DNA from: Photobacterium aquae
Lineage (GTDB): Bacteria; Pseudomonadota; Gammaproteobacteria; Enterobacterales; Vibrionaceae
Direction: 5' to 3'
DNA: 64,000 nt
Assembly: GCF_001029445.1 (NCBI RefSeq)
Contig: NZ_LDOT01000026.1
Coordinates: 28,155-92,154, forward strand
Shown piece after piece: positions 54,314 through 63,966 of the stretch. Position numbers and translations under genes: made by a program. How positions within the stretch are numbered: the first letter of the stretch is position 1; each line of letters opens with the position of its first letter. The notes under the pieces are model-generated. The model was not told the origin of the DNA. It saw only the letters and a list, made by a program, of their open reading frames with translations, and did not search any database.

Positions 54314-54387
54314 GCGGATATCGTATAATGGTATTACCTTAGCTTCCCAAGCTAATGACACGGGTTCGATTCCCGTTATCCGCTCCA
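54314..54387 (+). tRNA. tRNA-Gly (anticodon CCC)
   Basis: Complete cloverleaf with encoded CCA: acceptor GCGGATA/TATCCGC, anticodon loop TTCCCAA in stem TTAGC/GCTAA, T-arm CGGGTTCGATTCCCG. 74 bases. Confidence 0.97.
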
Positions 54388-54413
54388 AGTGATTTATTGC
54401 ACTATTAGGTATT

Positions 54414-54500
54414 GCGGTGGTGGCGGAATTGGTAGACGCGCTAGCTTCAGGTGCTAGTGTCCGCAAGGACGTGAGGGTTCAAGTCCCTCCCTCCGCACCA
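54414..54500 (+). tRNA. tRNA-Leu (anticodon CAG)
   Basis: 87-base class II tRNA with encoded CCA: acceptor GCGGTGG/CCTCCGC (one U-U mismatch; E. coli tRNA-Leu1 also has a mismatch there), anticodon loop TTCAGGT, variable arm TGTCCGCAAGGACG, T-arm GAGGGTTCAAGTCCCTC. Close to E. coli tRNA-Leu(CAG). Confidence 0.97.
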
Positions 54501-54517
54501 AACCTAAACAAAAGAAG

Positions 54518-54537
54518 GCCCTTCGAGGGCTTTTTTT
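54518..54537 (+). terminator. Terminator of the tRNA operon
   Basis: GCCCT-TCG-AGGGC followed by seven Ts. Confidence 0.88.
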
Positions 54538-54722
54538 ATGTCTAAATTTTACCACTTCCGTGCTATCCACACTCTGACATGACCTTCAACTAACTCTATA
54601 AACCTCATCCTAATTAGTTATAGCAAAAAATAACGTTAGTCCTCAGACAAAAAAGCCACTACCCCAACGTAATAAATACGCCTCGGTAATGGCCTGATTT
54701 TGCAAGATATCTTTTATGCAGA

Positions 54723-55235
54723 TTAACGCTGCTTAGAGACAGCCTTTACATGTTTTTTTACTTTCTTTAGCGCCATCTGCTGCTTAAGCGGCGACAGGTA
54801 ATCAATAAACAGATTACCCTGCAGGTGATCAATCTCATGCTGCATAGCAATAGCCAGAAAATCATTACTTTCAATGGTCATCTCTTCGCCATTGCGATCC
54901 TGAGCTTTAACCACAACAGAAGTGTAACGCTCAACATCAGCGTAATACTCAGGAACCGACAGACAACCTTCTTGACCCATTTCTTTATCACTACCGCTTA
55001 CCACTTCTGGGTTAACCAGAATCAACGGATCGTTACGTTCTTCTGAAAGGTCAATAACCACAATCGCCTCACGGCGACCAACCTGAGTTGCCGCCAAACC
55101 GATACCGTTACTGGTTTCGTACATGGTATCCAACAGGTCATCAATCAACTGCTGTGCGGCTTGGAAGTCGGTCACTTTCTCTGCCTTCAGCTTCAAACGT
55201 GGATCCGGCGCGGTTAGAATGTCTAGTACAGCCAT
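54723..55235 (-). CDS. def: Peptide deformylase
   Basis: Removes the formyl group from nascent proteins; iron-dependent. 170 residues with all three motifs: GIGLAATQ (about 46-53), EGCLSVP (about 89-95; metal Cys) and QHEIDHLQG (about 131-139; two metal His and catalytic Glu). fmt, the usual partner gene, is not adjacent, so this may be the second, stand-alone deformylase often found in vibrios. Confidence 0.94.
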   Translation of the reverse strand: MAVLDILTAPDPRLKLKAEKVTDFQAAQQLIDDLLDTMYETSNGIGLAATQVGRREAIVVIDLSEERNDPLILVNPEVVSGSDKEMGQEGCLSVPEYYADVERYTSVVVKAQDRNGEEMTIESNDFLAIAMQHEIDHLQGNLFIDYLSPLKQQMALKKVKKHVKAVSKQR

Positions 55236-55465
55236 ATTTCTTTACTTACTTTCTCAAAAATAGAAAGTAGGTAAGATCCCATGTAACGCCTTTAGAAACA
55301 AGCCCTAGTTCTGTATTTCATATCGTTGTTCGACCAATAATATGATTTCCGAAAGGCTCTCCAACCACAGAACTTGCTCCATTATTTCATCACAACCCTT
55401 TGGTCTGCCTCCAAAGCACACAGGCCATTGCTCGATGGTATCGGCATTCAAGGTTATAGGCAGAC

Positions 55466-55503
55466 AGAAAAAATAAAATCGGGAACCCTTCATAGGTTCC
55501 CGA
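55466..55503 (-). terminator. Terminator of gdhA
   Basis: Minus strand: TCGGGAACC-TATGAAG-GGTTCCCGA followed by TTTTATTTTTT. The surrounding gap 55236-55576 has otherwise only the def promoter region. Confidence 0.75.
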
Positions 55504-55576
55504 CTTACATATACTCAAAACTGACAATCAGTCATGCATGAAGCATAACTTGTGGCTAGCCGCATGCCGTCAATGT

Positions 55577-56908
55577 CTAGCAAACGCCCTGTGCGAGCAT
55601 TGCATCAGCGACCTTCACAAAGCCAGCAATATTCGCACCCTGCTCATAATTCACTTTTCCAGTTTCATCTCGGCCATATTCAACACAGGTATGGTGGATT
55701 CGACACATAATATCCTGCAGACGTTGATCAACTTCTTCTCGGCTCCAACCAAGTCGCAACGCATTTTGGCTCATTTCCAAACCAGAAGTCGCAACACCAC
55801 CGGCATTTGACGCTTTGCCTGGCGCATAAAGGATACCGACATTATTAAATATAGCGACAGCATCGGCGGTACTTGGCATATTCGCGCCCTCAGCCACCAG
55901 CATCACACCGTTTCCTGCCAGCATTTCGGCATCATTACCATCCAGTTCGTTTTGGGTTGCACAAGGTAGAGCAACATCCATTTCATACTGCCAAGGCTTG
56001 CCATCTTCACTATAGGTAAGGCCCATCTGATGAGCATAATCAGCAACACGCCCACGCTTGACGTTTTTGATTTCCATCAGGCAAGCCAATTTCTCTGGTA
56101 TAAAACCCTCTGGATCATACACAGTACCGCTAGAGTCAGACGCCGTAATCACCCTACCGCCCATATGCATTGCTTTTTCAATCGCATATTGGGCCACGTT
56201 GCCAGAGCCAGACACCCCTACTCGCTTACCAGCCAGCGTTTGCCCTTGCTCCTTAAGCATGGCCTCTACAAAATAAAGCAATCCATAACCTGTCGCTTCA
56301 GGACGGATCAAGCTGCCGCCAAATGACAAGCCTTTACCGGTAAACACACATTCGGCACTATTGGACAACTTTTTCATCATCCCCGTCATAAAGCCAACCT
56401 CACGGGCCCCAACACCAATATCACCAGCAGGTACATCGGTATCAGCTCCCAAATGGCGGTGTAGCTCAAACATCAACGCCTGACAGAAACGCATAACCTC
56501 ATTGTCGCTTTTGCCTTTAGGATCAAAATCACTACCACCTTTACCGCCGCCCATAGGGAGCGTAGTCAGAGCATTTTTGAACGTCTGCTCAAAAGCCAAA
56601 AACTTAAGTACTGATGGGGTTACCGATGGATGGAAACGCATTCCGCCTTTATAAGGCCCGATTGCTGAATTATGCTGAACACGGTATGCACGGTTAACAT
56701 TCACCTTCCCCTGATCGTCAACCCAGCTAACACGAAACTGGATTAAACGCTCCGGCTCAACCAAGCGTTCCAGAATACCACTTTCAATATACTTGGGATT
56801 TTTTTCGATAAATGGCCAGATAGAGGCAACCACCTCCGTGACTGCCTGAAGGTATTCCGGCTGGTTAGGGTTGTTACTTGCAACACGGGCTAAAAAAGCG
56901 TCTTTCAT
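55577..56908 (-). CDS. gdhA: NADP-specific glutamate dehydrogenase
   Basis: Assimilates ammonium by reductive amination of 2-oxoglutarate. 443 residues, the length of the hexameric NADP form. GPYKGGMRFHPSV, the catalytic Lys in LPMGGGKGGSDFDPKGKSD, VPAGDIGVGAREVG and the nucleotide fold VGVSGSGNVAQYAIEKA are visible. GGAG before the ATG at 56908 fixes the start; the upstream extension in frame is not homologous. Confidence 0.96.
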   Translation of the reverse strand: MKDAFLARVASNNPNQPEYLQAVTEVVASIWPFIEKNPKYIESGILERLVEPERLIQFRVSWVDDQGKVNVNRAYRVQHNSAIGPYKGGMRFHPSVTPSVLKFLAFEQTFKNALTTLPMGGGKGGSDFDPKGKSDNEVMRFCQALMFELHRHLGADTDVPAGDIGVGAREVGFMTGMMKKLSNSAECVFTGKGLSFGGSLIRPEATGYGLLYFVEAMLKEQGQTLAGKRVGVSGSGNVAQYAIEKAMHMGGRVITASDSSGTVYDPEGFIPEKLACLMEIKNVKRGRVADYAHQMGLTYSEDGKPWQYEMDVALPCATQNELDGNDAEMLAGNGVMLVAEGANMPSTADAVAIFNNVGILYAPGKASNAGGVATSGLEMSQNALRLGWSREEVDQRLQDIMCRIHHTCVEYGRDETGKVNYEQGANIAGFVKVADAMLAQGVC

Positions 56909-57302
56909 CACGAACTCCTGTAAACGTAAATAAAAACTGCCTTGTGGATGATGATGTGTTTGGATTGGTATAATTATTCCAGCCGCTTTTATATCAGGGT
57001 CACGATCCACGCCCAAAAGGATATGGATAGGTTTTTATTGCACTTCCAAAATAGGAAATAAAATATTTTGTTTTGTTTATTCTTATATTGAAGTAATGTA
57101 GTGGTGTAGAGTCACATATCTACAAAATGACAATCAATATTCAGAAGACCTTCAGCGAATATCAATTCTAGTACGTCAACCTCCCACAAAAAACATCAAC
57201 GAAAGGCCGGTCGATAGACAGCTTGCCCTACAGTGAAGACAACCCGTATAGATGAATCCCACCGACGGCCTAATCATACTTAGTCACCCTATATGGTGAT
57301 AT
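56909..57302. other. Intergenic region upstream of gdhA
   Basis: About 390 bases, A/T-rich near 57050-57110, holding the minus-strand gdhA promoter. No gene or clear operator seen. Confidence 0.4.
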
Positions 57303-57719
57303 TTATTGAATAATTTCCTGTTCGGGAGGCAAAACCCAACAACGTTCATTTTTGGAATATCCAATTTGACCATAATATTCATTAGCCGCAGGTGCTGCGA
57401 TTAGCAATAGCTTACACTTTGGCTTAAGCTGGCGTTGCGTACAAACTTGAAGCTGTTTACCAATCCCTAGTCGCTGATATTGTTCATCAACAGCTAAATC
57501 TGATAGATAGCAGCAATAGTAAAAATCAGTAACACTGCGAGCAATTCCAACCAATTTGTCATCATCCCATGCTGTAACAACCAAGTTGCTATTACTGATC
57601 ATGCCTGACATGCATTCGGCATCATCTATTGGTCTACGCTCACCAAGAGTTGAGCGCTTCAGTAAATCAACAAACTCTTCAGGTGAAACTTGTCTGTTAA
57701 TCTCATATACAATATCCAA
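57303..57719 (-). CDS. GNAT-family N-acetyltransferase
   Basis: 138 residues. KLVGIARSVTDFYYCCYLSDLAVDEQYQRLGIGKQLQ is acetyl-CoA motif A (QRLGIG loop), followed by LIAAPAANEYYGQIGYSKN. The start appears to be TTG at 57719 with AGGG seven bases upstream; no in-frame ATG fits. Substrate unknown. Confidence 0.85.
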   Translation of the reverse strand: MDIVYEINRQVSPEEFVDLLKRSTLGERRPIDDAECMSGMISNSNLVVTAWDDDKLVGIARSVTDFYYCCYLSDLAVDEQYQRLGIGKQLQVCTQRQLKPKCKLLLIAAPAANEYYGQIGYSKNERCWVLPPEQEIIQ

Positions 57720-57897
57720 TCTATATTCCCTTTTAAACTAGCTACTTAACGAATTACCTGAACATCAATCTCATGACGGCTAAATACTAAACCATATTCT
57801 CTGCCCAAACGACTGTTATACTAACCACAGTAAGCAATTTGCCAGAAGTAACACTTAATATTCATCGTTTATGCAGTTCGAATTGCACATCGCCAGA

Positions 57898-58869
57898 TTA
57901 GCCTAACTGTTCAAACCAACGTCGGTTAGGATCAACATTCTCAGCCCACTCAGGGTCAACGTCTCGCTGCTCTAAATATACCTGCATCGCGGTAAAATAG
58001 GTGTACGCCACTAATTCAGAATCTTTGCCAAAATGGTCAAAACAGTCGTCTTCACATTCCGCAAGCTGCGCCAAATTGGTTATCCCCCGCTCCAATATCC
58101 ACTGGATTGCATGAACCGGTATTTGTGTCCGGTGCAAAATAAGCGGTTCAAGCTCATCAAGCGAAGCCTGAATCCCCTTTGCTGGTACCGCAACTTGTAT
58201 TGCTAGCGCCTGCTCTTCCGCAACCAAGGCTTTGAGGCTGGCAATACTCGCTTCCCGCTCATCAGCCGAATAGCCATAGGTTGTTTTGGCAAAACGAATG
58301 GCATAAGCCAACCGTTGACGCCCTACAACCTCGATGACCGCTTCAAGGTAAGGCTGTGGGATCGCATAAGCTTTAGCCAATTGCTCAACAGCCCGTTGAA
58401 GCGAGGTATAGATAATGCCATCGAACTCGACATGAAATGCCTGACTCAGCGCTGAAACAGGCTGGCCATCAATCGTCAGCGGCCAACCGGCATAATTTAC
58501 CCGTCCCTTGGCAATTTCGAACATAGCCCAAGCGCTCTCGCGGAAACCTTCCAGAGCTTTGCCTTCGAACTCACAATCTTCAAGCTCTTCCTTTGTCCAA
58601 TTCACGCCAATCTGCAAATGTTTTTGGTATTTCTTATGGAGAGCGTCTTTGACCTTGTCACGCAACAAATCGATTCCGCTCACCCGTGTTTGCCGGCAAA
58701 AACCAAAACACTCTTCGCAACTAGGTATCAACAGGGGCTGTTCCTGCCCATCATAATTTGGCGACGGCATAAAGGCATATGAATCGTAATACGGCTCGCC
58801 GCAAAACCAGCAGGTATGCCGGTATTCAAACGGCACATCAATCGCATGGTAACTCTCTTTATTGCTCAT
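57898..58869 (-). CDS. Protein with N-terminal zinc-knuckle-like Cys motif, unknown function
   Basis: 323 residues, no signal peptide or membrane segments. The N-terminus has two CxxC pairs, TCWFCGEPY (about 19-27) and SCEECFGFC (about 50-58), like a four-Cys zinc finger of the HNH-neighbouring type, but no HNH or other nuclease motif follows. The rest is mainly helical and acidic (LEAVIEVVGRQRLAYAIRFAKTTYGYSADE, HAIQWILERGITNLAQLAECEDDCFDHFG) and ends DPNRRWFEQLG. Looks like a conserved vibrio protein. No operon partner. Confidence 0.7.
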   Translation of the reverse strand: MSNKESYHAIDVPFEYRHTCWFCGEPYYDSYAFMPSPNYDGQEQPLLIPSCEECFGFCRQTRVSGIDLLRDKVKDALHKKYQKHLQIGVNWTKEELEDCEFEGKALEGFRESAWAMFEIAKGRVNYAGWPLTIDGQPVSALSQAFHVEFDGIIYTSLQRAVEQLAKAYAIPQPYLEAVIEVVGRQRLAYAIRFAKTTYGYSADEREASIASLKALVAEEQALAIQVAVPAKGIQASLDELEPLILHRTQIPVHAIQWILERGITNLAQLAECEDDCFDHFGKDSELVAYTYFTAMQVYLEQRDVDPEWAENVDPNRRWFEQLG

Positions 58870-59075
58870 AAATTACGCACAGTTTTCTGATAACAACAAC
58901 ATTATACTCAAGATGCGGAATTCAGTGTAAGCGATGGGATTAAAGAAGGGACTACAGTAATGATTATGTCTTCGTCATGACATAGTATGTAAAGAGCCTA
59001 CAAGAAGCAGGCTCTTCAGAGGCTGTCGTAAAAAACCGATAGACCAGATGATGCAGATCTATTCACCGTCGATTT

Positions 59076-59270
59076 TTAACCGATTGGCTGCTCAAAAGTA
59101 AAAACATTCAGTTTTGATGCAGCACGGCCCACCATGGTACATTGGTAAGTTTTTGTTGACTCATTGGCTTCATTCCATTTTTTCAATTTAATCAAGCTTC
59201 TATAATCATAATGACACTTGTTAAAAACTTTTTTCAATTCATCACGATTAGCAAGATAATAATTTATCAT
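59076..59270 (-). CDS. EexN-like fragment, translationally coupled to the upstream lipoprotein
   Basis: 64 residues starting at an ATG that overlaps the upstream stop by ATGA. NYYLANRDELKKVFNKC recalls the EYYEANLDEARVKVEQC block of the upstream protein and of EexN-type lipoproteins; a second Cys follows in YQCTMVGRAASK. It has no signal peptide of its own, so either it is a remnant of a once-fused second domain or its product stays in the cytoplasm. Confidence 0.55.
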   Translation of the reverse strand: MINYYLANRDELKKVFNKCHYDYRSLIKLKKWNEANESTKTYQCTMVGRAASKLNVFTFEQPIG

Positions 59271-59866
59271 TTCTTCTTGTTTTGTTGTTGATTCTCGGCT
59301 TCCTTTGCGATATTACAGATAACGTGATTAAATTCTATTCCGCCTTTACATGAACTCTTCCTATATTCTTCTAATTTTCCACCAACATATTTATCTTTCA
59401 ATACATTAATTTCTTCATTTTTCTTTTTTTCATTTAGCTCTTTAACTGCCTGACACTTTGCCTTGTCACGCACACTAAATCGACATTCTTTATTGAGTTT
59501 ATCAATTTCAATATAGCTTAGGTCACTTAATGAAACTGAGTACTTTGCGTAATCTTCATGATATTTTTTCTCAGCGGCTTTTTTTTGCGCTTCATGCTCT
59601 TTCTGCGCCTTTTCTCGTTCTAGTTCTGCTATTTTTTGGTCATGCGCTTTAACCGCTTCTACTGCTGAGAGACACTCAGTGTCAGTCAATACCGCCTCAA
59701 CCCGTTCTTTATCTTGTGTTGTAAAAGCCTTAATTGCAGAAGTCTCACACTGCTCGACTTTCACTCTCGCCTCATCAAGATTTGCCTCATAATATTCAAG
59801 ATTACGCTCTAAGCAGCCCGACATTAACAACAAAGACAATAATATGGTTATTTTATTGATATGCAT
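59267..59866 (-). CDS. EexN-like lipoprotein with coiled-coil extension
   Basis: 199 residues; lipobox LLLMSGC with Cys at 18. After it, ERNLEYYEANLDEARVKVEQCETSAI...TECLSAVEAV matches the pattern of EexN lipoproteins (YYxxNxxEAxxKxxxC...CxxAxxA), known from conjugative elements as entry-exclusion proteins but also found in chromosomes. A strongly charged coiled coil follows (about 85-120, KAQKEHEAQKKAAEKKYHED), then a Cys-containing tail. No conjugation genes are nearby, so exclusion activity is not supported by context. Confidence 0.65.
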   Translation of the reverse strand: MHINKITILLSLLLMSGCLERNLEYYEANLDEARVKVEQCETSAIKAFTTQDKERVEAVLTDTECLSAVEAVKAHDQKIAELEREKAQKEHEAQKKAAEKKYHEDYAKYSVSLSDLSYIEIDKLNKECRFSVRDKAKCQAVKELNEKKKNEEINVLKDKYVGGKLEEYRKSSCKGGIEFNHVICNIAKEAENQQQNKKK

Positions 59867-60202
59867 TTCATTTCCCTATGCGATAAATATAATAATGACT
59901 TTCTGAAAAATTACATTTCTATAGCTGATTTAGCATTCTGTAGATTGCGCTGAATTTTATCGCCTTGACTTATGAAACTAAAGGCAACACTATATTTCTG
60001 AATGTGAACTCCTCCCTAATAATCGATATCAGGGTTATACCACAGAGCCATATCATGCACTGAGTGCTGAAGTACCAGCTCTGATCCAATGTCAAAAACA
60101 TTACTAAGCTGTCGTTAACATCACACTCAACACGCAATGGAATTGTATGAATCATGCCAACACGTTAAAATGTGCCCCCTTTTTCAAACATGGTGTGTTC
60201 GA
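59867..60202. other. Intergenic region between the EexN-like pair and the DUF2786 gene
   Basis: About 335 bases carrying divergent promoters. No supported gene or site; short ORFs lack ribosome binding sites. Confidence 0.4.
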
Positions 60203-60901
60203 ATGTCTGAACAAAAGCGAAAAGCGCTGAAAAAAATAGCTAAATGTCTAGAGCTCGGTAACTCGGCAAACGTCAACGAAGCCGCTCAAGCCATTAAGAT
60301 GGCGCATCGTTTAATGCTCAAGTACGGTCTTGACAAAGACGACATCGAATTCATCCAGATGGGCAAAACCAAAGCTACAACCTTGTTACCTGCGGATATC
60401 AGCCAGCAAATCCTGAAGATCATTCGTGGTATCAACCGCCGTTTTGGTGTTGAGTGTGTCCTGACCAACCACAAGGGCCTCAAGCAAGCCGAATTTATCG
60501 GCGTAGCCGAACGCGCTATTTTTGCCGCATTTGCATTTGACGTTGTATATCGTGAGATGAATCAGCAAACTGGTCAGTTCCGCAATAGTTTCCAAGGCAC
60601 GGGAACCAGCAACAGTGAAGTGAATCGACGGGTAAACTCTTTCCTTGCCGGATGGCTTGAAGGGGCGCTGGAAAAACTACCAGAGCTATCCACCGACGAT
60701 GACCATCACAAACGCATGACGAACTATATCGATAAAGAGTTCGAAAACCTCGACCGCGAAACCTTCAAGCAGCAGCTCCAAGAAGCCATGAAGGCAATGA
60801 CCGATGACTATGAAAAAGGCATGAAGAAAGGCCGCTCAATTTCCGTTAATCGCCCAGTCGGTGGAAGCAAGGCATTCGAACCCAAGTTGCTATCTTCCTA
60901 A
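60203..60901 (+). CDS. DUF2786 domain protein
   Basis: 232 residues. The N-terminal 40 residues (KRKALKKIAKCLELGNSANVNEAAQAIKMAHRLMLKYGLD) are the DUF2786 helical pair, seen in phage and bacterial proteins of unknown function. Middle part (ILKIIRGINRRFGVECVLTNHKGLKQAEFIGVAERAIFAAFAFDVVYREM) is the usual companion region. C-terminus is Lys/Arg-rich and disordered. ATG at 60203; upstream in-frame start at 60137 lacks homology. Sometimes linked to nucleic-acid binding, but not established. Confidence 0.8.
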   Translation: MSEQKRKALKKIAKCLELGNSANVNEAAQAIKMAHRLMLKYGLDKDDIEFIQMGKTKATTLLPADISQQILKIIRGINRRFGVECVLTNHKGLKQAEFIGVAERAIFAAFAFDVVYREMNQQTGQFRNSFQGTGTSNSEVNRRVNSFLAGWLEGALEKLPELSTDDDHHKRMTNYIDKEFENLDRETFKQQLQEAMKAMTDDYEKGMKKGRSISVNRPVGGSKAFEPKLLSS

Positions 60902-60930
60902 AACTCAGGTAGATTACGCCCTCACTTGCC

Positions 60931-60959
60931 AAAAACAGCCACTTCAGTGGCTGTTTTTT
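60931..60959 (+). terminator. Terminator of the DUF2786 gene
   Basis: AAACAGCCACT-TC-AGTGGCTGTTT followed by Ts. Confidence 0.88.
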
Positions 60960-61125
60960 GTTTGTGTCTAGGCAGTTATAAAAATGTGAGTTCCTTTCGT
61001 CCATCTCTTTGGGCAAAAAGAAACCAAATGACCATTACACTTCATCAATTCGTCATGAAGTGTGATGTGATTATCATTTTTATGATAGAATGAAACAAAA
61101 TTTTCTTAAATCGATAGCCTCACAG

Positions 61126-62430
61126 ATGAAATTCCCTGGTCAGCGTAAATCAAAGCATTACTTCCCTGTCGATGCCCGCGATCCATTAGTAGCTCAAATC
61201 CAGCAAGAAAATCCGCTATCTCGCACTCACCTTGTCGGTGTTGGCCAAACTATTGTTGATATCGAAGCGCGCGTAGACGATGCATTCCTTGCTCGCCACA
61301 ACCTCAGCAAAGGCCACTCACTGGTTCTTGAGGAAGACAAGGCTGAAGAGCTCTACCAAGAGCTGAAAGAGCGCAACCTCATTAGCCACGAATACCCAGG
61401 TGATACCATTGGTAACACCCTGCACAACTATTCTGTACTTGCTGATGATGCCTCTATCCTGCTTGGTGTTATGAGCCAGGATCTAAAAATTGGATCATAC
61501 GCTTACCGCTACCTTTGCAATACATCAAGCCGTATGGATCTTGACTACTTGCAGCCTGTTAGCGGGCCTATTGGTCGCTGCTATACCCTGATCACCGAAG
61601 ATGGCGAACGCACTTTCGCAATCAATGAAGGTGACATGAACCAGCTTCGTCCGGAATTCGTTCCAGAAGCCGCTTTCGAAAATGCCTCTGCGCTAGTACT
61701 CTCGTCTTATCTGGTTCGCGGCAAGCCAACCGACCCAATGAAAGACTCTGCGCTTAAAGCTATCGAATACGCCAAAAAGCATAACGTTCCGGTTGTCCTA
61801 ACCCTAGGCACTAAATACGTTATCGAAGGCAAACAAGAATGGTGGATTGAGTTTCTCAAAGAGCACGTTACCTGCGTAGCGATGAACGAAGAAGAAGCCG
61901 AAGCCCTAACAGGCGAAAAAGATCCTCTACTTGCAGCCGACAAAGCACTGGAATGGGTAGATCTTGTCCTATGTACTGCAGGCCCTATCGGCCTATACAT
62001 GGCGGGTTACACCGAAGACGAACTTAAGCGTGAATCGACCCTTCCCCTTCTACCTGGCCGTATTGCCGAATTCAACAAATATGAATTCAGCCGTCCAATG
62101 ACCAAAGCAAGCTGTGAGAATCCAATTCGAGTATACTCACACATTGCCCCATACTTGGGCGGTCCGGTGGAAATCAAAAACACCAATGGTGCGGGTGATG
62201 CAGCCCTATCTGCACTGCTGCATGACATGTCTGCCAACGTATACCACAAAGCAAATGTGCCTAACTCGGCAAAACACGTTGCGAAATGCCTGACATACTC
62301 ATCTTTCTCTCAAATTTGTCAGTATTCAAACCGTGTAAGCTACCAAGTTCTTACCCAGCATGCTCCGCGTCTTTCTCGCGGCCTGCCTGAACGAGAAGAC
62401 TGTTTAGAAGAGGCGTACTGGGAACGATAA
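61126..62430 (+). CDS. gsk: Inosine-guanosine kinase
   Basis: PfkB-family nucleoside kinase phosphorylating inosine and guanosine for purine salvage. From the ATG at 61126 the protein is 434 residues, the E. coli length, and starts MKFPGQRKSKHYFPV like E. coli MKFPGKRKSKHYFPV; the ATG at 61090 would add 12 residues. GGTIGNTMHNYSVLADD of E. coli reads GDTIGNTLHNYSVLADD here; the catalytic-anion-hole motif NTNGAGDAALSALLHD is intact. The ribosome binding site is weak for both starts. Confidence 0.96.
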   Translation: MKFPGQRKSKHYFPVDARDPLVAQIQQENPLSRTHLVGVGQTIVDIEARVDDAFLARHNLSKGHSLVLEEDKAEELYQELKERNLISHEYPGDTIGNTLHNYSVLADDASILLGVMSQDLKIGSYAYRYLCNTSSRMDLDYLQPVSGPIGRCYTLITEDGERTFAINEGDMNQLRPEFVPEAAFENASALVLSSYLVRGKPTDPMKDSALKAIEYAKKHNVPVVLTLGTKYVIEGKQEWWIEFLKEHVTCVAMNEEEAEALTGEKDPLLAADKALEWVDLVLCTAGPIGLYMAGYTEDELKRESTLPLLPGRIAEFNKYEFSRPMTKASCENPIRVYSHIAPYLGGPVEIKNTNGAGDAALSALLHDMSANVYHKANVPNSAKHVAKCLTYSSFSQICQYSNRVSYQVLTQHAPRLSRGLPEREDCLEEAYWER

Positions 62431-62470
62431 TCCCAGTTACTCGCCCAAAACAATGTAACAAGAAGCAACT

Positions 62471-62499
62471 AAAAAGCGATGCCTACGGGTATCGCTTTT
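62471..62499 (+). terminator. Terminator of gsk
   Basis: AAAAGCGAT-GCCTACGGGT-ATCGCTTTT. Confidence 0.7.
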
Positions 62500-62644
62500 C
62501 TATACCCTGCTCTATCACCGCACTCTCATCGTATTCAAACAAACATCGAGAGGTTACGGTGGCAGAACGTGCTAAAATAGTTCACCAAACCCAATGCATG
62601 GCTTCGGCCATTGCTGTGTTCATACCTATTAACTGAGATTCTCA

Positions 62645-63952
62645 ATGCCATTTTCAAAGCTTGGATTATGCGATCCGATTGTTAAGGCGCTTGCTGAACT
62701 GAACTACGCTTCACCAACGCCGATTCAAGAAAAAGCCATTCCTGTAGTCCTATCCGGTGAAAACCTGATTGCTGCCGCACAAACCGGTACCGGTAAAACC
62801 GCAAGCTTTGTGTTACCAATTTTGGAAATGCTCAGAAAAGGTGAAACACAACGTAAAAAACGCATCCGAGCCCTTGTTCTGGTTCCTACCCGCGAACTGG
62901 CAATTCAGGTAAGTAAAAGCGTTGAGCAATACGCCAAGCACCTTTCTCTCACAACACTGGCTATGTACGGTGGCGTTGATGAAAAACCTCAAAAACAAAA
63001 GCTGATTGAAGGCGTAGATATTCTCGTCGCGACCCCTGGTCGTCTACTGGATATGCATAGCCAAAAAGCGGTCTACTTTGAAGAGCTGGAAATTCTGGTG
63101 ATGGATGAAGCTGACCGCATGCTCGACATGGGCTTTATCGAGAGCATCAACAAGATTGTTGAACGCCTGCCTGAAGATCGCCAGAACCTGCTATTTTCTG
63201 CAACGCTGTCAAACAAAGTTCGGGATCTGGCAAAAACAGCCGTACATAACCCGGTTGAAATTGCTATCGCTGCGCGTGATGCCTCTAAACCCAATATTGA
63301 GCAATGGCTAATCACCGTAGACAAAGATATGAAGTCCAGCCTACTTAGTCACCTTATTCAAGAAAATGACTGGGATCAGGCGCTTATCTTCATTGAAACC
63401 AAACACGGTGCAGCCAAGCTTGTTTCCCAGCTAGAAAAGCGTGGCATTACAGCAGAAGCCTTCCACAGTGGTCGCAGCCAAGATGTCCGGGCCAAAGTGC
63501 TGGCTGATTTTGTTGCCGGCGATGTGAAATATCTAGTCGCAACAGGCGTTGCCGCACGCGGTATCGACATCGACGAACTGCCACGCGTGATCAACTACGA
63601 TCTGCCCTTCCCTGCTGATGAATATATCCACCGTATCGGCCGAACGGGTCGCGCTGGCGCACCTGGCGAAGCTATCTCATTTGTCTCTAAAGATAACTTC
63701 AAAAATCTGTGTATGATCGAAAGCCGCTTGGGACACTTAATTGAACGACGTGAAGTTGAAGGATTTGCCCCACGCAAGCCCGTGCCGATTTCTATCCTCA
63801 ACTATGTGCCGAAACACAAACGCGAACCACAAGACGAGGAAGGCAGCCGTCTTAAACAGGACAAACCAAGCTCACCGCGTCGTAAACCAGCACCGCGTCA
63901 TCGCCGCAAGCCAGCAAATCATACCGATGGCAAAAAACCAAGTCGCGATTAA
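62645..63952 (+). CDS. DEAD-box RNA helicase, RhlE-like
   Basis: 435 residues: ATP-dependent RNA helicase for ribosome assembly or RNA decay. All motifs are seen: Q motif (ASPTPIQEKAIP), I AAQTGTGKT (about 44-52), Ia PTRELAIQ, Ib TPGRLLDM, II VMDEADRMLDMGF, III SATLS, V ATGVAARGIDI and VI HRIGRTGRAG. A short basic tail (about 385-435) rich in Lys, Arg and Pro likely binds RNA. Which of the RhlE-like paralogues it is cannot be decided. Confidence 0.92.
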   Translation: MPFSKLGLCDPIVKALAELNYASPTPIQEKAIPVVLSGENLIAAAQTGTGKTASFVLPILEMLRKGETQRKKRIRALVLVPTRELAIQVSKSVEQYAKHLSLTTLAMYGGVDEKPQKQKLIEGVDILVATPGRLLDMHSQKAVYFEELEILVMDEADRMLDMGFIESINKIVERLPEDRQNLLFSATLSNKVRDLAKTAVHNPVEIAIAARDASKPNIEQWLITVDKDMKSSLLSHLIQENDWDQALIFIETKHGAAKLVSQLEKRGITAEAFHSGRSQDVRAKVLADFVAGDVKYLVATGVAARGIDIDELPRVINYDLPFPADEYIHRIGRTGRAGAPGEAISFVSKDNFKNLCMIESRLGHLIERREVEGFAPRKPVPISILNYVPKHKREPQDEEGSRLKQDKPSSPRRKPAPRHRRKPANHTDGKKPSRD

Positions 63953-63966
63953 TTGCTACTACTAAT

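Noticed and set aside
55305..55493. 62-codon minus-strand ORF
   Set aside because: Its start lies in the gdhA terminator hairpin and T-run, and the peptide has no recognisable features.
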